Shown here piece by piece: positions 1 to 13,480 of a DNA stretch of 64,000 bases. This DNA is from Amblyornis subalaris (Eukaryota; Chordata; Aves; Passeriformes; Ptilonorhynchidae): assembly GCA_018881555.1 (NCBI GenBank), contig JACAXG010000108.1, positions 2,367,299-2,431,298 of the forward strand. The letters are read 5' to 3'. The position numbers and the translations under genes were made by a program. The notes under the pieces were generated by a model. That model saw only the letters and a list, made by a program, of their open reading frames with translations. It was not told the DNA's origin and did no database searches. The first letter of the stretch is position 1, and each line of letters opens with the position of its first letter.

Positions 1-2583
1 GAGAGTCAAACTTAACACTCGTGTGGAGGTAGAAAGGAACACAATTAAGGAGTCACCGTACCCTGTGTCACCTTTTACTAAAATAAGTCCTCTACAAGGC
101 AATCTAATTAATGACAATTTATATCCCAGTAACACACCTGACATGCAGGTCTTGAAGATACACAGAACACTTGGCCTGCCCCTCTTTTCATCACAGTGGA
201 AAAACCACAGATTTCTGTCTTGCTAACCCAGAATACAAATTTTTTTCCTCCCTACACAGAACTTCACAGATCCTAAAATATTTTATTCATTCAAAGGAGG
301 TTTTTGATTGCTTCAGTTAAATAATTTACCTGCAGCATGAGAGGGTGGTAAACGTGCTCTGTCTTCTGAGCTGGTGGTGGAAAACAGTCTCTTTCACTTG
401 CTGTGGGAAAGACCTTTGAACAACTGGAGTGCCTTTTCCAGATAAAGCCCTGAACATACTTGGTTTTTTATGCACTTTTTTTTCTAAATATTATTCTTAC
501 TTTCCATGAGGCAGACCACCCATAGCAAGGTTGCAGACAAGCTGCCCTATGCAATTTTACAGCGTATTTTGATATTGGGAGACTCACAGTTGTCTCTAGA
601 TATAAGGTGTATGTTGGATTTAGTTTTTCCCATCAAAAAATCACACGCCAGGTATTAACATCGGCAGGAGATCAAAATCAGGTCTCAAAGCTACTACAGG
701 AATCAAAATTGGTCCCCTTTACAAAAGTGATCTATATACTAATTACTTCTTGTCTTGTGTAATTGGCAATTCTCATTGTATTCCTGATTACCTTAGGCTT
801 TGTCCTGGCTTGTCTGATACTGATTGAATTTATTTTGGTCAAGTCAACTTACATCAGCAAAAGGTCTTATCTTAGGCATTAGTCTCTTTCTCGGGAGGTG
901 ACTGTTTTAGACACTGTCATTATTTCTTTCATTTGAAAGAATATAATACCTTTTAATTAGTGGTTAATAAAAGTTACTTCATACTGTCTCACCATTTGTG
1001 TCTTCAGTTACTAAGAAAAAAACCAAGCAAATCTCAAAAACAGATGTGGGCAGATAGAAAAATCTGAATGTGTCAAGTTGTAGTCCTTAATAAGATTTTA
1101 ATGAAAATAGCTGTTCTCCAAAACATTACCTACATTTCACTTATTTCACCTTCTTTAGCATTTACAGCTACCTCTTCAATGAGTTTGAGTTTGTTCATGC
1201 CAAAGAAGCAACTTTCTTTTTTAATGGTCAAGCATAAAACATTACTTTTAACATGGGACAAGGAGAAAAATCTCCCAGCTGACTTAATACCCTACAAATG
1301 GACTTGAAGTGCAGTTCAAAAATTTCAATACACCTGCTGTTCCCTAAAAGAAGGATACAAAACCCAATAGTACACCATTCCTTCTAAATATTTACTTGAC
1401 AATAGTAGATTCAGTAAGATTCAAAGTTCTCCTTGTTACACAGAGCAGAATTCCTTGTGCCTGAATCACGAAACAACATGTGATTACTGCTCCTGGTATC
1501 ACATTTTCCTACCAGAGCTTAACATGATGTTCATACACTTCCACAGAGGTTCTAATTCCAAAGAACAAGGTATATTGACATATATAAAATATATAAATAG
1601 TCACAGTGACACTCCAAGCTTAATAGTGCTGATGATTTTGTATCTAAAGGGAAATGAAATTATTTTACATAGTTATTAATTAAAGATATTTCTTTGTTTT
1701 GCTTTTTAATTTCCAAATCTGCAGAAAATCTTGCACACATTGGCAAAACCTGAAGACCCGTTGCTGAGTTTAGTCAAGGTGTTGGAAATGATATAACTTT
1801 CCTAACTAATTAGTATGAAAAGCAAGAAATCAATAACCAATAGAGGATAGAATACTAATTAATGAAGATTAATTAATATTAATTAATGTACCTTTAAACC
1901 AATTTCTTTGTTTGCTAAAAATGTGTGAATAAGTGAAAAAGTTTTGTATCGATGTCTGTGTGGACACCATAGCTTTGTGAGCCACAACAAACCTCATGGA
2001 CAAGAATAAAGTGACACACTAAGATTAAAAACACAGTATTAGGGAGTCTTATTTATCCTGAAAATTTCAGAGGATTTCCATAATGGGGGAAGTGTTTAAC
2101 TGATTATTGCATAATAAACAATTTTATCAGCACTCTCCAGAATCCATTACTAAATATGCTGTAAAAGCACTGCAATCAGGTACTATCCAAAACATAAGGA
2201 AGTAAAGATAATCCGGTCATTCTCTGGTAAGCAGTAGAAAATATGCCTGAAATTAAAAAGCTCTCCACAACAGCAGTCTTTGGTTTGGACTTCCTGTGCA
2301 CAGGAAGTAAGTTATTCCTTCCCTGAAGACTGCCTGAGGAGAGCTGCCAGGCTGGCTCCAGACCCCACATTCCAATGCCTCAGCCACCTTGGCACAACTT
2401 TGCCCCAAAGCGAACTCGTGGGAAATGCCAGGTGAAGGTGGCAAAGGGAAGGAGGGAAGTTTGTTTCCTTGACAAACACCAGATTCATGTTACATGCTCT
2501 CGAAGTCAGCCAGAGATGCTAAGAATGGAAGAGTTTCAACTCCCTGTGCAACTTAACACCTCTCCATGAGCAAACAAATGCTG

Positions 2584-2584
<1 letters not shown>
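1..2584. other. AT-rich unique non-coding DNA
   Basis: I see no gene here. The open frames are short (at most 79 codons) and have no recognisable motifs. A small imperfect direct repeat of a TTAATTAAT core lies at about 1855-1890. The sequence becomes less AT-rich from about 2270 towards the TG microsatellite. No retroelement end is recognisable. Confidence 0.6.

Positions 2585-2642
<58 letters not shown>
2585..2642. repeat. (TG)n microsatellite, about 29 units
   Basis: An uninterrupted TG dinucleotide run of 58 bases. It produces spurious Cys-Val open frames on the plus strand and His-Thr frames on the minus strand (2519-2843), which are not genes. A run this long and pure is likely to vary in length between individuals. 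Confidence 0.98.
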
Positions 2643-2643
<1 letters not shown>

Positions 2644-5600
2644 TGTGTTCAACTCCATTTTTCTTTCCTGCTCCCGTAACACTTCCTGGTTTCTTTCTAT
2701 CTCCTCCCCGACCATGTTCTCCCAAGCTGGTACCTTGGTTTGTTGCTCCATTACCACCACAAAAAGGTGAGGAGGAACCTGGTTTGGACATTTGTACTGA
2801 TCTCAGGTGCTTGGCCAATATCAGAACTACCAGAACCTGGTAGGATTGTACAGGGAAGTAGTTTCAGGCTGCCTTGGGACTAAGAGGTGTTTAATTCAAG
2901 ACCAAACCAAAAGAGGTCTTTAGCTGCTCTAAGCCCTTTACTTTAGATGGGGTCCATCTGCCACTGCCATCTCTTACTTATTATGTTCTTATTTCCACGT
3001 GAATTGTTAGATGCAACAGCAGTAACGTCAGTGACACCGAACACTGGGACTCGCTAATGGTTTCCCACTTTGTCTGGATGCCTATTTTCTATAATTTCCC
3101 ACCTATGAATTAGCATTTATCTTGCTGATAGGGACTATTATCGGGTTGAAATCCGTATTCTACTGAAATGAATCACTTAATTAAGACCATAGTGTGATTC
3201 TTACTGTGTGGAAAAGTATTTTCCCAGTCATTTACAGTACACTGAGTACTGTTATAGCTACAGGAGCAATGCAGTATAATAATATACTCTGGAATAATAA
3301 TTTGCACTTATCCAGGGTAAAGGTGGTTAATATTTTTTGAAGAACACCACAGGATACACCCTCACACTTGAACTTGTTTCATTCAAATTCTGCTTGTAGG
3401 GTTTGACACATAAATGTGTTTTCAAATAATATTCCCACTAATTGCATCGGCTCTTTTCTGACAAAAGTCTCAAAGAATCTTTAAAGAAGGTGTTCAGACT
3501 GAAAAATCTAAAGCCATTCAAACAAAATAATTACTGTTTTCACTACCTTTAAAATTGCCCTTTTTAATAAGAGGGTTGTAGGCTTTCAAAATTAGCAGTT
3601 TTACATGTTATTGAACTTCCAGTAGCAGCTGATTTTTTCCTCTGGGACACCAAAGTGGTAGATTCTCACTGATCTTAAACAAAATAGGTACAGTCTCACA
3701 CTGAGACAATGGAATTTTTTTTTCTTTAGAGATTGTCCTGAACCTACAGCTGCTAAGACATGTGCAAATATTACTTTAACATTGCACTTTCATAAAAGCT
3801 ACAGAAATCGTTGAGGTGGTATGTGATTTCCAATGGGGGAAATATTGATCTTTATGACAAAAACTAAGAGGAGTGATAGAGAATAATACTCTTGCAGTAG
3901 TAAATTAAACTACTTACACAGTAAACATCAGAGCCATGCTTTGAAACATGAAAAAAAGGCAATTAAAAACCTCTGTTGGATCAGCTTTGCACACAGCCTC
4001 ACCTTCAGTCATAAACAGAGTGCAATTTCTTCTTTCACAGCTATTCCCAAGAGTTCAATTTTAGCACATTTAGTCAATTTTTTTCCACAGTGAGTAAAAA
4101 AAATCCACATATAGTAATTCCATTGAAGTACAGACAATACCAGTATATGAAATGTATGCAATATATTTTTTAATATATTTTCTAAAACCTTGGGTTCACC
4201 CACTTGGCTATAAAAAATGAGAGAGTTCAGATCTAAAATATAGTCTGTTTCTCCAGTGGAACTATTAACTAAAAACCTCTCTGAGCATCAAAAGAAGCAG
4301 TAAGCAGATTTTAACCATACCTACTATTATTATATGTTGAATCTTAGGTGATGGAATACATAGTGCAGAACCTTAAAGAGCTGATGCTTCAAATTCTTTC
4401 AAATTAAAAGCAAATCAAGTGTCTATGAAGAGTCTTTGTGTGATTAAAATCTATCATTACTAAGGAATTCACTTTCACATCTATGTTTAAACAACAAGAC
4501 TTATCAAGTACCAAGGTGATCATAAAATTCAGCGAGAGCTTTTATTGACTTGATGGTAATAAACAAAACTTTTATTTACCTAATCTGTTAAAGTAAATTA
4601 AATTATTTATATAAGCTGTCAAAGAAAAAAGCAGTAGCAGAAAGTAGCAGTAGCATTGTTCAGCCACAAAGCTATTATAGCTACTACTAAATAAAGCTGG
4701 TGAAAATCTTATTAACAAACTTGCAAAAAGAAAATTTACAGCATTACTACTTTAAACATTTTTCAGAACATTTCATGTGATTTCAGCAATAAGATGTGTC
4801 TTGAGAGAGCATACAAGAAGTTGAAGACACTTGCTGTATATCAGAGTTAAAAACCCCAAGAAATTCTGCCTGCTTGTGTTCCTATCATAACAAAAAGTCT
4901 TGCCTGATAGGGGAATAAAGGATGGTCTTACCTCATGTGTGGCTGAATTGCTGATAATGTGGTGCTATTTAATAAGCCCAACAGGGCATTGAACTTCCAG
5001 GCTGTCATGCACCTTCTGACACGTGAAATCTTCAACATGTCCCTTTTACACCAGAATTCTCTCTCACGCTGATAATGTCATCCATGCTACTCCAGGGTCA
5101 GATTGCTGAGGTCAACGCACCAAATTTGAAACCACCCTGTTCAAAGCCAAGGCCACACTGAAGGAGGAGAGAATCAGAGGACAAGTGACATGGAGGATAG
5201 GTCCTCCCCGAGGCCCCTACACGTTGGCACACAGCAAAGAACAGTGCAAAAAGCTGCAAGCGGTTGAGTTGTAAAAATGACTTTGCCAATGTTTCACCTA
5301 CCCTGTTAACCTGCATTTATGCAGGGATAACCCATGTTCAGATCCTCCAGAGGAGCTACTGAGGTGAGGTCTTGCTAATCCATTTACCTTCCATCCATTC
5401 CTATCCCTTGATTCCAACAGCAGGTATCATACAAGTATCTGCTCCCCATGTCATTATCTCCAGAATCAAAATTTGATTAGGGAATAACAGGGATTTCACT
5501 TGTTCCTACTTTCAGAAGGGATGAATAAGGACCAACTGGCTCTCCACAAGTATACAGACACCAGTTCTTAACAATATTTCCCATACTCTGTGTTGCAGAG

Positions 5601-5941
5601 CTATAGGCACTTCCCGAAGCGTCTAAGTGAGAGTTGCTGGTTATCTGCTTGTTCTGTATGGGCACCGTGCTGCAATGTCTGAGTTGAAAGCCTTCCTGAA
5701 AATTCTTCACATCCAAACAATCCTTTTTCACTGAAATGAAATAACCTAGGTCAAGAATCTGATATTTACTGATTGCCAAACATGTTAATTGGTACTCCTT
5801 TGTCCGAAGCCGGACACAACTGCAGAGCTCTGTATCTGTAAGTTACATCTGGAAGGGGTTTACAGCCAATAATAATTCAGAATGAATTAACCAATGTTGC
5901 CTAAAATTAGGTAGGACAATCTCAGGCTGTATTAAGCAGAT
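2643..5941. other. AT-rich unique non-coding DNA
   Basis: Only short open frames occur (at most 100 codons, minus strand, 5477-5779), and none resembles a known protein. At 4630-4655 there is a small direct repeat of an AGCAGTAGCA word, and several poly-T/poly-A runs of 8-9 bases occur. I recognise no repeat family and no RNA gene. Confidence 0.55.
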
Positions 5942-5989
5942 GGGGGGAAAAAAAAAAAAAAAGAAGAAAAGAGAGGTGGGAAAAAAGAT
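5942..5989. repeat. Purine tract with A-rich core
   Basis: The plus strand reads only G and A from 5942 to 5977: six G, then sixteen A, then mixed AG. After a single T at 5978 it continues purine-only to 5989. This is low-complexity DNA. It could be an old poly-A tail or a simple expansion; no element body is recognisable beside it. Confidence 0.9.
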
Positions 5990-8900
5990 AAATAACCTCT
6001 TACCAGAGGCAAAATTCTGAGAGACTGTGAAGCCTTAATACTGTAATTCAACAGGTCAACCCTACAGCCAGAAGATCTACTCATTTCTAATGATATGTGT
6101 GGCAAATTTTGCCATTACTCCTACTGCAAACTGAACAGATTTTCATTTCTCTATGGGTTTTTATTATACAAATAATTTAAGCAAACTTACACATGAAAGC
6201 ATGGTATATATGCTTTGGATTTTTTTCTCTAACCTTTGGAAAAAAATGAATAAAAATGCTGAGATTAAAAGGTTTAAAAGCTGTACAATTAATTGCACCC
6301 AGTATCTGACTTCAGTGGGATCTTAGGCCACTCCGTGTACCAACAGCTATTTAAAATACAGTATTTAGAGAATATTTTTTCATAGAAAAAAAATCCAGTA
6401 TTGTTTAAACCTCCAAAATAAAGACATTTGATGCATTTTGCAAAATAGAAACCAGTAGATGTATTTTTTAAAAAGCTTATGAGCTATCAAACAAATGTTC
6501 TGCCAAACTTTAGGCAAAATCTTGCTCACCTAAAGGAAATTAAGTATTACCCATTTTTTACCATTTTGCAAGTCTCCACAGTTTTGCACCTGAGTTTACA
6601 GGCTTCTCAAACAACTTGGGCTGGCAGGCTTAAAAATCATTCCTGTTATTTTTACGGCACCACACAGAAGAATTGGTTTGGATAATTTCAGGCATACTTT
6701 TGCAAAATATGTTCATGGAGAAATGATCCCGCTGAAGTTGACAATCTGATTACCTAGTTTCAAAACAACATAAATTGAAATGGCTGCACTAACACACAAA
6801 GCCCCTATTACAGAGATTTATAAAGGAAAAACTGAGTGAACTTTAATTACAGCAGCATTTCCCATGCCACTGCATTACTGACAGGTCTATTGCCTCTTGC
6901 TCCGAGCTAGGATTACAGCTTTACTCAAGGGCTTTCTGTTTCAGAACCTCTGGCATAAGCTTTCTATGACAGAGTGCCTAGAATTGCACTGTCTAAATCA
7001 GCGTAAGTCAGTGGTTTTGAAAAGGAAAATCTGGCGCTCTACCAGAGTCCTGATCTCTTCTAGAGGAAGCCAAGTCCAGCAATGGCGAAAGGATCTGAGA
7101 TAACTGGGAGCAGGAGCCGTACAACAGCTGGATGATATTGGTAGTATTGAAAATAAATCAACAGCAGCTGAGAAATCAAGCACTTAAAACTCAGGAAATT
7201 CAAGCATTATGATTACTTCTCCACCATTACCTTAGACACCTCGCACATAGCCTACTTTCAAAGGCATAAATTAGACAACTAAGATAAAGGTCTGGCCTAA
7301 GTAATTCCCTGAGTCCCATTTCTAGCTGCTACGAAACGTCCTCTCTCCATTAGAGCCACTGCAGCTTTGCTGATTCAGATCAGCAGAGGATCTGGTGTAA
7401 TAGTCGATATGTTACTGCAGTCATTAAGGGGCTGAGGCAGAAGGTGCAGAACAGGCCATAGATTTCAACAGCCTGATTCTGTCTTTTCCTCGCTTATCTC
7501 AGAAGTAGTTGCAGGGGGAGGGAAATCAAATTTGTGAATGCTTCAAATGGTAAAGGAAAGCTTTAAGAGCATCTAGTGCCTAATAGCGCTAAGGAGGAAA
7601 CAACATGCCCTCTGTCCCTATGCTTTACTCATAATCATCATCATAAAGAGTCATTAAAGGCTATGATTTTCGAGGTAAAGCTGACACAAATTGGTCACTG
7701 GGAATGCTAAAAGTGGAGTTGGGCCTTTACAGACCTTTATGCACGATGAACTCACAACTCACACTGTGCTCTCACAGATTCCTTCAGACTCAGCTACGGC
7801 TTCTGCAAGACCGCAGTTGGATGGGAATGAGTGACAGAGGAACAGAGGAAGGCAAATCAGGAAACCATTTCACCTTCTTGACTCAATTCCACCTGCAGTC
7901 TATGCACACATGAATTCTGCTGTCCGACAGCTTTAACTACAGCCATTCCTTGGAGGTCATTCAGGATTTTCATACCTCGAGGACAGCCATTCATGCAAAC
8001 ACAACCCTTACCCATCTCTGCACATCTCTCAACCAGGAATGCTCTACTGAAGAAAGAAATTTTCCCAGCAGAGATGATTCTCCTTCAAGCATATGCTGTG
8101 GAAAGCCAGAATGCGGCTGCAAAATCAAACTCCTTGTCTTTAGCTATGCATCATACAGATTTCTTCCTCACAGAACAATATACACCTAGCAAAAGCTACC
8201 AAAAAAAAGCTCTGTATGCAAAAACTTAGATAATGCTAAACCATCTGTAGATAGTGTGCAAGTACACATTCTATATCCAGCTGAACAGTTATAAATCTCA
8301 ATGATACTTTTTGTGATATCTTTACAATTAGAGGCAAGTTGTGCATAGCCAGTTGTGAGAAATATACTATGTGTGATTTCCTATGTCACTGACTCATAAG
8401 AATGTTTATGTAGTTATTGCTTGTCCTTTCAGTGATCTAAACCTCCAGAAGGTAAAAATACATGCTGGCCTGAGAAGCTGAAATATTTTCATTAGCCACC
8501 CAGATGTTTTTATCTCATGCCTCAGGGGCAAATCTGTAACCAAGGGTGTATTAAAGCAACAAAACTACTGCAGTCTGGGTCTTACTTTTTGAGTTGTTGT
8601 AACAAGATTGTCTGGACCAACTTTTGTAAAGTTATCAAATTTGGAATGAAGTTCTTCACCTTAAACCTTCGAACTCATCCCTTCAAACAAGCACCTTCTC
8701 CTTGGAATTCCTATGAGTAATAAAGCCTTCTTTAAAAGCATCACTTTGAGGTCCAACAAATGAAAAAAAATTTAGCTGAAAACTCCATCAAAAGCCACAG
8801 TTTTTCTTTGGACCAGAGATCTTTCACTTCTGTATTAGCACGAGAACAGAGTGGGTAAAAATCGGTCTATTATAGAAATTTATAAAGGAAAATTGGAGGG

Positions 8901-10010
8901 CTCTGACAGGGGACTAAATATTGACTCAAGCCTTGTAATAATCAGATTCTGAGACTCCTGAGGAGTCATTTGCAGATTCAGAGGCACAGGGAGAACAGAT
9001 AGTCAAATAATTCTTCCGCCTTTTATCTATCAAGTCCAAGATGAGGATTTCTCTTTCTGCTAATGCATGTTTCCTGATTTTGCAATCTGAAATCAATCTA
9101 ATTAAAATAAAACAGTGCTGCGGAGGAGTAGCATACTCAGACCACATAAGCTGTACATCTGTAAATATGATAAATCACCAGAACTAAGCCATCAAAGTAA
9201 GACGAGAATTTTCCAGTTTTTCTTGTGATCTCTGTCTTCACCATGAACAGAAATGTCTTGCATGGACCATGCCGACTGTCCTCACACACCAAAAGGAAAC
9301 CCCTCTTTGACAGCAGGTCTGATCTGAATACAGCACTGATGCTGGGAATGTTCTGGATGGGTGGAGTTTGGGGCAAGATGGGGGGAGAGCTGACAAGGCT
9401 GCTCCCAGCCCACAGGTGTCCCCCTCGTGCCTTTGCGATAGAGCGAGGGCCATGAAGAAAATCACTGTGAAGAAACAAGCTGAAAGGTTTAAAAATACCT
9501 GAATTAGAAAAGCCTTGCTGTCTGGGCCTGAATTTTAAAAAGTACTGGTCAAAGCCACATTTAGCATTTCCAGTATCAGTGTGGTTTTGCATCCCTTGTC
9601 CTCTTACTGCATCAGAGCTCCTTGACATCTGTTTCCTGCTCTCCTTTTTCCTTCTCCTTCTCCACAGCCTGTTACAGCCTGTAACTTCTCCGTTACTCTC
9701 AGCTCTATCCTTGTCCACTCTTTTGTCTTGCCTTGCATGTTATGAATTCTGATCTTATTTTAGGGAGCTCAAAGCCTACAAAACACTGCAGGTTTATTCT
9801 GCATCCAGCATTCATATGCAAGGTGCCAGGAAAATCCTCAGCGTAGGCCAACCAAATAAAAAATTCATTTCAGGACCGCCTGAACAAGACGTTTAGAAAA
9901 CTCTTAAGGTTTTTTTGTTTGCTTGGGCTTTTTAAAGTTCTGTATCTGTTGAGCCCAGGTTTTGCTACTACACAGAGTAAAGCTGTTGTTTCTCTGTCGT
10001 AGCATCCCTT
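5990..10010. other. AT-rich non-coding DNA with possible regulatory patches
   Basis: No gene is supported. The longest open frame of the window (9137-9718, minus, 193 codons) lies here, but it matches nothing I know and overlaps a frame in another register (9238-9465). The stretches 6715-6990 and 7320-7460 have a less repetitive, more balanced composition than their surroundings and carry dispersed TAATTA-like and E-box-like words. That is only a weak hint of constrained sequence. Confidence 0.4.
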
Positions 10011-10560
10011 TCACTCGGGACAGCTCATAGCCCTGCTCGCGATATCCACGCATCTCTCTCCCAGCGCACAGCGATGCCCATCATCCTCACGCATTCTGCC
10101 GCTGCCGATCCCGACCGCACTGCCTCCAGGCTCCGTGGATTCGGCCGAGACGGAGAGCCGAGCTGGCAGGGATCTGTGCCCGCGTCGCTCGGTAAACAGC
10201 CGGAATTAGCAGCGCCGAGACAGCTGTAATTCGGTGCCGTCATCGCAAAGGCGTTTGAGCCTCGTCGACGGCAGGTGTGCGACACCGAGGCAAACAGCAG
10301 CTCCAGCGGGGATGGCTGTGACTCGAGGGCCCACAGTGACATCTGCTGGAACGACTCGCTCTGAAGGACCAGCGGAAGGCGTTGTTAAAGTCCGCAAAAG
10401 AGCTTTTTTTTTTTTTTTTTTCCCTTTCGATATCAAAGGCAAGGAAATTGATAACATGAAATCATCCGTAATCTTGAAAGCTGAGCGCCTGAGCGTAAGG
10501 CGGGCTACGGAGTATTGAACGTGGCTCCCACTGCAGGATGAATTCCGGACCCTTTGGCAT
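10011..10560. promoter_or_regulatory. CpG island, possible promoter or orphan island
   Basis: This is the only CpG-dense stretch of the window. Counting by hand, 10021-10381 holds about 37 CpG dinucleotides, roughly what a GC content near 58-60% would predict without CpG depletion, whereas the flanks show strong depletion. CpGs thin out but continue to about 10550. An 18-base poly-T tract (10404-10421) interrupts the island. In birds, isolated unmethylated islands usually mark promoters, including those of non-coding RNAs, or CpG-rich developmental enhancers. I see no convincing TATA box and no open frame that reads like a first coding exon, so direction is undetermined. Weak donor-like GT sites exist on both strands, for example a minus-strand GTGAGG at 10083-10088 and a plus-strand GTGAGT at 11111-11116, and do not settle it. 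The island is directly visible; promoter function is inferred. Confidence 0.6.
10404..10421. repeat. Poly-T tract (18 bases) inside the CpG island
   Basis: An uninterrupted run of 18 T within otherwise CpG-rich DNA. It could be the tail of a very short retroposed insertion on the minus strand or a plain homopolymer expansion. Nothing recognisable is attached to it. Confidence 0.95.
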
Positions 10561-11944
10561 TCCCCTCTCCCATCCAATTGTTTTCTTCATACAGAAGCCT
10601 GAAAAACAAAGACCACGAGCACTCTTGGAGTGTAGTCAGAGATAATGTCTACACAAGCTTTTGATAATTTCTTTGAGAGTACAGCTCTTGAACAGAGTTA
10701 AATCTTTCCAAGTTTTCCCAACCACGGATTTTTTTTTCCCCTTCTTCCAAGCAGAGCGTTAAAATCCTCCAAATCTCAATTGACCAACTTGAGTGTACTC
10801 CTAGAGTATATTAAACACATTTGAAAACTTGAAACTGCTTTTCAGTTATGGGGTTTTAACAATACTAATTGCATTTAGCCGTTCTACCTCCACGGCCTTT
10901 TTCTTAAATTTTTTTTTTTTTGATGCTGCTGCTGCAATTTTTGTTAACTGAAGTGTCTTTCTGTAAAGCTGAAGTTCAGCACAGGATGGACAAGGAATTG
11001 CTTTGGCATTGTGGGTCAAGCCTTTTCGGGTGACCTTTCCATATGCTGAGGGTCAGAGATGGATTGGTCATCCTGGGGATGGGAGCACACAGTTCATTTT
11101 AGGATACCTGTGAGTGTTCTGTCCCAGCAGGGAGACCGGAAGAGGAGGCCTGCTAAGCCAGGACTTTTTTTTTTTCGGAACAGCAGCATATAGGAGAAAA
11201 GAGAAACCGGCAGCAAACAACAAAATTCAGAAGGAGAACAGAGAAGTCCTCAGCTCATTTTGCAGGACTCAGAGATTGGGCATCCTGAAGCTTCCAGAAG
11301 TGACAGCAGGAGAGAGAGAAGGAAGGAAGTTGCAGGAGAAACAGGCACAGAAAATGGGAAGGGGGAAAGTTCTTTTACAATTCCCTGTAAGAAAAGCAGT
11401 AACATGTGTTACCTACCTTTCTGTATCAAAAACTTGCAGAACCACAACGACTTCCCCCCCTTAAAACGGAATGGGAAATAGCCAGAAGGAGCTGACTCAT
11501 GAATTATTGAAATCCAAGTTACTTACTTAATTTTTAAATTTTAGTTACACAGTTACAAAGCCTTGACCCTTCTATTGCCACAATCATAAATTTTTATCCA
11601 GGCATGCAAAACCTACCATTACAAACATGGCATTACCTAGGGTACACTCAGCTCTAAAATGTGTGCCTAACACAGCCACAAACAGCAAGGGAAGAGAGCT
11701 CCCGTACTGAATAGTGTCAGGATGGAGCTGGAAACCTGCCTGCCTTATCCAGCAGGGGAAGGACACAGAAAACAGGCAGCATGAAGAGCCTAACATGTCA
11801 TCTGACAGGCAGACTCAGTGCACTGTGCTACAAGGAGTGAAATTAGGTGTATGTATAGCTCAGTTGCTTAGGCCACCCAAATCAATTTACCCAACCTGTC
11901 TGAAAAGCTAAGAAAAGACAAAAACATGGGAAAACACCCCAGAA
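10561..11944. other. Non-coding DNA downstream of the CpG island
   Basis: Sequence returns to AT-rich with poly-T runs at about 10730 and 10910-10920. The frame at 11114-11464 (plus, 116 codons) begins inside a GA-rich stretch, has no recognisable domain and is overlapped by another frame, so I do not call it. Confidence 0.5.
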
Positions 11945-12050
11945 TTACCAGTAGCCTACTGGTTACAGTATTCACCCAGCATGTGTGAGATCATATTCCA
12001 ATTCACAATTACCCAGGACAAAGATACTTGTATTTATCCTATTTTGAAAG
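11945..12050 (+). mobile_element. tRNA-derived SINE-like relic
   Basis: The stretch has the layout of a tRNA-derived SINE head. An A-box-like word (TAGCCTACTGG) is followed at about tRNA spacing by a B-box-like word (GATCATATTCCAATTC, compare the generic GGTTCRANTCC). A tRNA cloverleaf is not intact, so this is not a tRNA gene. Ancient amniote SINEs of the MIR/CORE or AmnSINE type have this head and survive as diverged relics in bird genomes. Family assignment is by eye only. Confidence 0.4.
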
Positions 12051-13480
12051 CCTGGAGATTTTACCTACATCGCAGCTGAACCAAAAAAAGCCTGTCTGGA
12101 GAGAGTTGTCACCAGGATGTAGAATATTGTATATGGGCAGCTGAGGGACAATTATGAATGTGAGTTGCCAAAGGTGACTTGAGATTTTTTGCCCCCAAAA
12201 GGGGCAAAAAGTGAGTTAAATGGCTTAAATCATAGATTCAAAGGAGGCTTAAAAATGCAACAACTTGGTTATCACGTTCCTGAGTACTGTAGCCTCAAAA
12301 CTGAACAGACACATTGTATAGCTCTTCAGTTAAAAGGCAGAAGCAGGGAGGAAAACAAAACCAAACAAACCCAGACAGGGCAGCTGTCTAGATATTTACA
12401 TAAACAGACCAGGTTTTCTGCTTCCATTTCAACAAAGCCATGTCTCACTCAGGGAGGATCTGGCCAAAGTTTTCAGACTGCATGAAATGCTAACAAATTC
12501 CTATTCATGTGAATATGGAAACTAAGAGGGTTTTATTAAATTGTAAATCTGCTGCTTATTCATCAGTCTAGCCTGCAAGTGCCAATTATAAAAACCCACA
12601 TGTTTTGAGGATAAAAATTAAATGTTTTGACTTTGATGAGACTATTCATGTATCTGAACATGTGTTTATGGTCTTTTCTGGCTGTAGGCCTAACCACAAA
12701 TCCTTTATTCTTTAGTGCTACTGGAGTAGGAAACAAGCAATAAGAACAGTTTTCACTTTTTCTCTATTAGATTTTAATATTTGGCTTTTAGCAAGTATTT
12801 CCCAGTGTTTCTCAGGAAACATTAAAACTTAGTGAACCCACAAACCTGTTTGGTCTTTTTTTACTATATTTAAAATCTGATCCATGGTAATACAGATAAA
12901 AACCATGGGATTTCTGTTTGGCAGAATTGGTCAGAGTGGATGTTTTTAGGTTTATTGGAGATCTGAGGAGAAGCTTTGCATATTTGGGGGGAAAAAAGCA
13001 TCTGAAATATATCTCCCATAGTATATATATTGCAGCAACACAGGAAGATTTACTTTAATGTTGGAGTGCTCCAGCACAAACCCTTCTGAATTACTGAAGC
13101 AAACTGAGCTATTTCTATTCAGGCAATCTAATACAAAGTTAAATATTTGTTTTGCCGTTCATCATAGAAAACAGTTGTTGGTTCGTTTGGGTTTGGTTTT
13201 GAGGTTATTTTCCAAAATTAAGAAAAATTATTTTAAAACTGTAAAAATAAATTCATCATGGGGTTTTTTTGTTGAAAATTCAGTTATGCAGGAAATTTGC
13301 CAACCACATCTGACCAACCATCGACCACCTACTTATATGGATTTCACTGCTAAAATGCACCTGAGCTGCTGGCACCCCTACCAGTTGAAAACATTTTAAA
13401 GACTTGATAATATTTCTATTCATTTTATCCATGTGTAAGTTAATGTTTATGTAGTGGTACTGAATAGCATTCTCATTTTG
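12051..13480. other. AT-rich unique non-coding DNA
   Basis: Short open frames only (at most 113 codons at 13058-13399), with no recognisable domain. The DNA has many T and A runs. I see no RNA gene or mobile element. Confidence 0.55.

Noticed and set aside
2519..2843. Cys-Val and His-Thr repeat open frames
   Set aside because: They are translations of the TG microsatellite on the two strands.
9137..9718. 193-codon minus-strand open frame, longest in the window
   Set aside because: No recognisable domain, composition like translated non-coding DNA, other overlapping frames, and one such frame is expected in 64 kb.
10206..10577. 123-codon minus frame within the CpG island
   Set aside because: It runs through the poly-A complement of the 18-base T tract as a lysine run; CpG-rich DNA tends to lack stop codons, so openness is weak evidence.
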